A stretch of DNA of 27,959 nucleotides, from positions 1 through 27,959 of the forward strand of contig JBMYWA010000025.1 of the NCBI GenBank assembly GCA_049606935.1, given 5' to 3'. Below the pieces are notes generated by a model. It made no database searches. It was not told the DNA's origin and was given only the letters and a program-made list of their open reading frames with translations. Numbering within the stretch: position 1 is the first letter of the stretch; every line of letters starts with the position of its first letter. Shown here one piece after another: positions 24,039-27,959 of the stretch. The position numbers and the translations under genes are program-made. Origin of the DNA: CAJXZP01 sp049606935. Its GTDB lineage: Bacteria > Bacteroidota > Bacteroidia > Flavobacteriales_G > Salibacteraceae.

Positions 24039-25061
24039 ATGAATAATAAAATTTCAATCATTTTCCATGGTCTATTGTTCCTAGTTCTGGTACTATCATC
24101 TTGTGATGACAATAAGTTTGACGTTGACATTTCTAACCAACAGGCAGAAGTTAAGTGGCTAAGGTTTGAACATGATATTACTGGATTGGCTACCAAACCT
24201 AATTTTAAGGATTATAACGATTCTTTAATTCAAACCTACGGAAGCTTTTATAAGTTTTATAGTGGGAGAGTTATGAATTTTGGATCTGTAGAAACCGCAA
24301 GATATGAAGACCAAGTAATGGGCTTCTTACTAAACAAAAGCGTACATCAATTATTTAAAAATGTAGACAGCGTTTTTCACGATATTACCCCCTATAAAAA
24401 CGAGTTAACTACCGCTTTTAAATATTATCAATACCATTTTCCATCTAAACCAATTCCTGTTGTGGTAAGTATGGTAGCTGGGTTGAACCGTAATATTGTA
24501 GTTACCGATTCTGTTTTAGCTGTAGGCTTGGATATGTACCTAGGAGACTCAAATGAAATTTACACTTTAGCTCAAATACCAGGATTTATAAGCAAAAAAT
24601 GTAAATCTGACTATTTAGTGTACGACATGCTACGCGGTTGGACCTTAAGCGAGTTTGAACCTAAAAACAAGAAGGATGATGTGCTTTCTCAAATAGTAAA
24701 CTATGGTAAATCCATTTATGTAATGGACGCTCTATTTCCTTATGCACCTGACCATTACAAAATTGGATTTCTGGAAGACGAAGTGAAATGGTGCCAAGAT
24801 AATGAGGTAACTATTTGGGCAAAGATTATTGAAGAGCAGCAACTATACAGTACCGATTTACATGCCATCCGCTCGTTAACAGGGCCAGGGCCTTTTTCTC
24901 CGGGATTTCCTAGAGAAAGCCCCGCTCAAATTGGTTACTGGGTAGGTTGGCAAATTATTAGAAGTTACATGGAAAACAATTCCGGTGTATCCATTGAAGA
25001 ATTAATGAAAATGGAAGATGCGCAAACTATTTTGCGACATTCAAAATACAAACCAAGATAG
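24039..25061 (+). CDS. gldB: Gliding motility lipoprotein GldB
   Basis: The 340-residue lipoprotein is required for gliding and T9SS function in Flavobacterium johnsoniae. The signal peptide ends in a lipobox LVLSSC, giving a lipidated C22 followed by DDNKFDVDIS. The mature part shows the GldB pattern: VKWLRFEHDI, a central KYYQYHFPSKPIPVVVSMVAGLN and a C-terminal ESPAQIGYWVGWQIIRSYM. The immediately downstream gene is gldC (12 bases to its ATG), the order known from gliding bacteria. It is likely anchored in the cell envelope facing the periplasm. Confidence 0.92.
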   Translation: MNNKISIIFHGLLFLVLVLSSCDDNKFDVDISNQQAEVKWLRFEHDITGLATKPNFKDYNDSLIQTYGSFYKFYSGRVMNFGSVETARYEDQVMGFLLNKSVHQLFKNVDSVFHDITPYKNELTTAFKYYQYHFPSKPIPVVVSMVAGLNRNIVVTDSVLAVGLDMYLGDSNEIYTLAQIPGFISKKCKSDYLVYDMLRGWTLSEFEPKNKKDDVLSQIVNYGKSIYVMDALFPYAPDHYKIGFLEDEVKWCQDNEVTIWAKIIEEQQLYSTDLHAIRSLTGPGPFSPGFPRESPAQIGYWVGWQIIRSYMENNSGVSIEELMKMEDAQTILRHSKYKPR

Positions 25062-25073
25062 AAATTATTGGAA

Positions 25074-25445
25074 ATGGAAAAATCAGTTATAAAATTAGAA
25101 GTATCGTTAGACGAAAACCACATACCTGAACAAATTGAATGGAGTGCCACAGATGGCGCCCAACAAGGTAAGGTGAATGCTTCGTTTTTATCGGTATGGG
25201 ATCCCGAACAAAAGAATGCGATGACCATAGACTTGTGGACAAAAGATTTTACGGTAGACGAAATGAAATTGTTTACTTATCAAAACATCATGACCATGGC
25301 TGATACTTTTGAAAAAGCTACCGGATTAAGCGAAGAAGCGCATGACATGCGTGACTTTGGAAAATACATGGGTAAAACCTTAGGTGTTCTTAAAGATCCT
25401 GAGGAAGACAAAGGAGCTTTACCAAAAATCAACCCAGACAAGTAA
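25074..25445 (+). CDS. gldC: Gliding motility protein GldC
   Basis: Soluble protein of 123 residues without signal peptide or membrane helix. It contains HIPEQIEWSATDG, NAMTIDLWTKDFTVDEM and TYQNIMTMADTFEKATG, the conserved body of GldC, and an acidic C-terminal tail. It supports gliding together with GldB. The in-frame TTG at 25068 adds two residues; I prefer the ATG at 25074. It lies 12 bases after gldB and 3 bases before the epimerase gene, so all three are probably one operon. Confidence 0.92.
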   Translation: MEKSVIKLEVSLDENHIPEQIEWSATDGAQQGKVNASFLSVWDPEQKNAMTIDLWTKDFTVDEMKLFTYQNIMTMADTFEKATGLSEEAHDMRDFGKYMGKTLGVLKDPEEDKGALPKINPDK

Positions 25446-25448
25446 AAT

Positions 25449-26351
25449 ATGGCTACAGTTTTAGTTACTGGAGGTACTGGATTAGTTGGCAGGCACCTGT
25501 GTAAACATTTAAAAAACGCAGGTTATGATGTGGCAATTTTAAGTCAGGTACGGTACAACAAATCAGAATTCCCGGTATATTACTGGAACTGGAAAGAAAA
25601 AGAAATTGATGAAGTCGCTTTAAGAAACAGCGACTTCATTATTCATTTAGCCGGGGCCAATATTGCAGGTCAACGTTGGACTCCCGAGCGCAAAAAACTG
25701 GTGATTGATTCACGAGTAAAATCATCGGAGTTTTTGCACCAAAAAATCAAAGAACTTAATCTAAGTCCAACTGCTTTTATCAGCGCCAGTGCAGTGGGAT
25801 ATTACGGAATGGTGACATCCAACAACATATTCAAAGAATCCGATTCTCCATCTACTGATTTTTTAGGCGAAACGTGTAAAAAATGGGAGCAAGCGGCTTC
25901 AAATGTGTACGATCCGCGTATTCGGGTGGCACTTATTCGTACTGGAATTGTGTTAACCAAAAATGATGGAGCACTGGCCAAAATGTTGCAACCTGTTAAA
26001 TTAGGAGCTGCCTCGGCCTTAGGTTCCGGAAAACAATACATGCCTTGGATTCATGTAGATGATCTGTGCGAAATTTACTTAAAAGCAATTCAAGACCCTA
26101 AAATGTTTGGCGCATACAACGCTTCTGCTCCAGAGCATCATACCAATTCGACTTTTACCAAGGCTATTGCCAAACCTTTAGGCCGGAAAATGTGGTTACC
26201 TAACGTACCTTCATTTGTATTGAAGTTGATGCTAGGCGAAATGGCAAATATGTTACTATTTGGTAGTAGAGTTTCCTCTCAAAAATTAGTGGATAGAGGG
26301 TTTAAATTTAAATTCGCTTCGCTTGAAAAAGCTTTAGATGATTTGATGTAG
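25449..26351 (+). CDS. TIGR01777 family NAD(P)-dependent epimerase/dehydratase-like protein (YfcH-like)
   Basis: The 300-residue Rossmann-fold protein has a nucleotide-binding glycine motif at the start (VLVTGGTGLVGRHLCKHL, GxxGxxG), FIIHLAGANIAGQRW, FISASAVGYYG, an ALIRTGIVL strand and a C-terminal DUF1731-like domain (PSFVLKLMLGEMANMLLFGSRVSSQKL). This architecture defines the TIGR01777 family, sometimes mislabelled as a cell-division inhibitor (SulA). The enzyme substrate is unknown. It starts 3 bases after gldC and ends 4 bases before the convergent T9SS-substrate gene, leaving no room for a conventional terminator. Confidence 0.9.
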   Translation: MATVLVTGGTGLVGRHLCKHLKNAGYDVAILSQVRYNKSEFPVYYWNWKEKEIDEVALRNSDFIIHLAGANIAGQRWTPERKKLVIDSRVKSSEFLHQKIKELNLSPTAFISASAVGYYGMVTSNNIFKESDSPSTDFLGETCKKWEQAASNVYDPRIRVALIRTGIVLTKNDGALAKMLQPVKLGAASALGSGKQYMPWIHVDDLCEIYLKAIQDPKMFGAYNASAPEHHTNSTFTKAIAKPLGRKMWLPNVPSFVLKLMLGEMANMLLFGSRVSSQKLVDRGFKFKFASLEKALDDLM

Positions 26352-26355
26352 GAAT

Positions 26356-27777
26356 TTATTGTTTAGAGAATTTCGAAGTATTAACAAGTCCACTTTTATC
26401 AAATACAGATAAATAATACAACCCAACCGGCAAAGTAGAAATATCTATTTCATCTTTAAGCTTATCCGACCTCATTAACAGCCCAGAAACAGAATAAATC
26501 CGAACCTCACAATTCTCTCTTTTATATTCTTTAGGGGCTTCTATTTGGATAATCCCCGATGAAGGGTTAGGATAAAGATTCCAATCGTTCTTTTTCTCAG
26601 CTTTTAAAATATTTGTTATTTGAGATACATCAACCCTAGATAAAACCTCAGCTCTTTGAACCCCAGTTAAAATACGATATTGCGAAAAGAAATACGTGTC
26701 ATCAACATTATAAAAATTCCAAACTCCTCCTGCCCAACCTGTCGAATCCAATGGCTCAATTTTAGTTAAAACCCTTAAGTCAGTATTAAGGATTATCATC
26801 TCACTTTTATAGGGCTTTGTAGTGTTAAACGAGGTATCTCTTTCTAAAACAAAAACGGCATATGTACCATTTGATCTTTTATCTAGAGCCGTGATAGAAT
26901 AATCTGTAGCGTAATTACTAAAAGAAAGGGTATTTAGCAGATTTCCGTTATTCAAATCAAAGCTTAATAATTTAGCATCATTTGGATGAGTCCATAAACT
27001 AACAATAATTTCCTGATTACTTAATATACAATCCGAAATGCCTCGAACTTCAAATAGTATCTTTTCAAATTCAGTTTTAAATGTAAAAGCATCTAAAACT
27101 GAGAAATATGGATATCTTGTTAAGGTTGTATCAATGCCATTTTCAAACCCAAAAAACAACAACTTTTCCTGTTTGGAATTATAAACCATCTTAAGACTAT
27201 GGTTACTCCTTATTGTATCCATACCTATAAGACTTAATGAACTATCAAACTCAAAAAGCACCGATTTCTGGGTAGTATCATCTGCATTCGAAATCCAAGT
27301 ATATTGATACAAAGCAATAATATGGCCATCAGAACGCATAATTACATTTTTGAAAACCGGATAATATCCCGTTTGATGTGATCCAAAAACTTCACCCTTA
27401 TAAACCACATTTACCTGAGCACTATCATTAAACCAATAGATTACAGGCGTTCCAATTGAACTACCATTTAAAGGGATTCTACCGCAAACTAAATACCCAC
27501 TGTCCCTATGAGCTGTTAAATCATAAAATACATCAATAGGATCACCATGTAAATTATCTGATGGACTAATTTCTGATTTTATTTGGAATGCCGCTGTATC
27601 ATAAATAGAGAATATTGGTTTTGCGGCATCTCTAATCACCACTAAATCACCCAAATAATTAATAATCATTTTGTTAAATGATGTATTTTCAAAATTATGT
27701 AAATGTTTTACCTCAGCGAGTTGCGAGTAACTTAACTGAAACAGAAAGGTAAATAGAATAATTAGGCTTAATTTCAT
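26356..27777 (-). CDS. Exported T9SS type A sorting-domain protein, probably a beta-propeller
   Basis: The 473-residue protein has a signal peptide (MKLSLIILFTFLFQLSYSQ) and a C-terminal type A sorting domain of about 75 residues: NDWNLYPNPSSGIIQIE, VRIYSVSGLLMRS, IDISTLPVGLYYLSVFD and a short basic tail FSKQ. The body (about 25-395) consists of repeated beta strands with many Asp/Ser turns and no catalytic motif I recognise; a propeller-like surface protein is the best guess. The sorting domain implies export across the outer membrane by T9SS and cleavage or anchoring at the surface. It converges with the TIGR01777 gene after only 4 bases. Confidence 0.85.
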   Translation of the reverse strand: MKLSLIILFTFLFQLSYSQLAEVKHLHNFENTSFNKMIINYLGDLVVIRDAAKPIFSIYDTAAFQIKSEISPSDNLHGDPIDVFYDLTAHRDSGYLVCGRIPLNGSSIGTPVIYWFNDSAQVNVVYKGEVFGSHQTGYYPVFKNVIMRSDGHIIALYQYTWISNADDTTQKSVLFEFDSSLSLIGMDTIRSNHSLKMVYNSKQEKLLFFGFENGIDTTLTRYPYFSVLDAFTFKTEFEKILFEVRGISDCILSNQEIIVSLWTHPNDAKLLSFDLNNGNLLNTLSFSNYATDYSITALDKRSNGTYAVFVLERDTSFNTTKPYKSEMIILNTDLRVLTKIEPLDSTGWAGGVWNFYNVDDTYFFSQYRILTGVQRAEVLSRVDVSQITNILKAEKKNDWNLYPNPSSGIIQIEAPKEYKRENCEVRIYSVSGLLMRSDKLKDEIDISTLPVGLYYLSVFDKSGLVNTSKFSKQ

Positions 27778-27938
27778 GAGTCCAAATTAATTAATACTTC
27801 AAGAATTCTTACAATCACCTCAAAAATTATAAAATTTCATTCAAATACTTCCTAGTATTAATCATTTATTGCTGTGATTTTCTTTCGTTAATCACTCTTT
27901 TAAAAGTTTCTAAGTTTATAGTTCAAATTTTAGCAACA

Positions 27939-27958
27939 CGAGATATTTAAATATCTCG
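27939..27958. repeat. Perfect 20-bp palindrome at the right edge of the window
   Basis: CGAGATATTT (27939-27948) is followed directly by its reverse complement AAATATCTCG (27949-27958), with no loop. The flanking bases (A at 27938, C at 27959) do not pair. No T-run follows within the window, so it cannot be scored as a terminator. It could be the hairpin of a gene to the right or a protein-binding site. The remaining bases 27778-27938 hold only the likely promoter region of the T9SS protein gene, where I see no confident element. Confidence 0.5.
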
Positions 27959-27959
27959 C

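Noticed and set aside
25449..26351. Cell-division inhibitor SulA
   Set aside because: The name is a historical mislabel for this family; the protein has a Rossmann fold with GxxGxxG and a DUF1731-like end.
1..27959. CRISPR arrays, tRNA genes, integrases, transposases or defence genes
   Set aside because: I read the gaps and coding regions on both strands and saw no repeat-spacer pattern, cloverleaf or mobile-element protein.

Overview
The window is an AT-rich, densely coded chromosomal stretch from a member of the Bacteroidota, most likely the Flavobacteriales. The evidence is the gliding/type IX secretion (T9SS) genes gldB and gldC, two T9SS C-terminal sorting domains, the gene order purH-mreBCD-mrdA-rodA, a DUF2911 protein, weak Shine-Dalgarno signals, and several upstream matches to the Bacteroidota promoter -7 element TAnnTTTG. 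No tRNA, rRNA, CRISPR array, integrase or transposase is visible, and no gap between genes exceeds 300 bases.

Layout. (1) 1-4876, minus strand: a 5'-truncated T9SS-substrate remnant running off the left edge, a secreted MORN-like (YwqK-type) protein, an M20 dipeptidase with a terminator, an orphan sensor histidine kinase, and a secreted DUF2911/TPR protein with a strong terminator. (2) 5040-8256, plus strand: an antiquitin-type aldehyde dehydrogenase (ALDH7) and an M17 leucyl aminopeptidase, each with its own hairpin terminator and candidate promoter. (3) 8313-8408: a stem-loop intergenic repeat between convergent genes. (4) 8490-15570, minus strand: purH followed by the rod-shape/elongasome genes mreB, mreC, mreD, mrdA (PBP2) and rodA, packed with short gaps or overlaps. 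(5) 15768-17012, plus strand: a MacB/FtsX-type ABC permease without an adjacent ATPase, preceded by two overlapping perfect palindromes. (6) 17054-23970, minus strand: six tightly packed genes in transcription order: outer-membrane beta-barrel, nadE, an uncharacterised polytopic protein, ctlX-like hydrolase, exported S9 peptidase, DUF1569 protein. (7) 24039-26351, plus strand: gldB, gldC and a TIGR01777-type epimerase, head-to-head with block 6. (8) 26356-27777, minus strand: a T9SS-sorted exported protein. A perfect 20-bp palindrome ends the window.

How the genes work together. MreB/MreC/MreD/PBP2/RodA form the lateral wall synthesis machine. GldB and GldC belong to the gliding/T9SS apparatus, which would export the sorting-domain proteins seen at both ends. 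The M20, M17 and S9 peptidases and the ALDH suggest peptide and amino-acid catabolism.

Most of this is conserved, housekeeping-like Bacteroidota sequence. I do not see a convincing new defence or mobile system. The least explained items are the histidine-motif membrane protein in the nadE cluster, the overlapping palindromes before the ABC permease, the intergenic repeat, the decayed T9SS gene at the left edge and the palindrome at the right edge.
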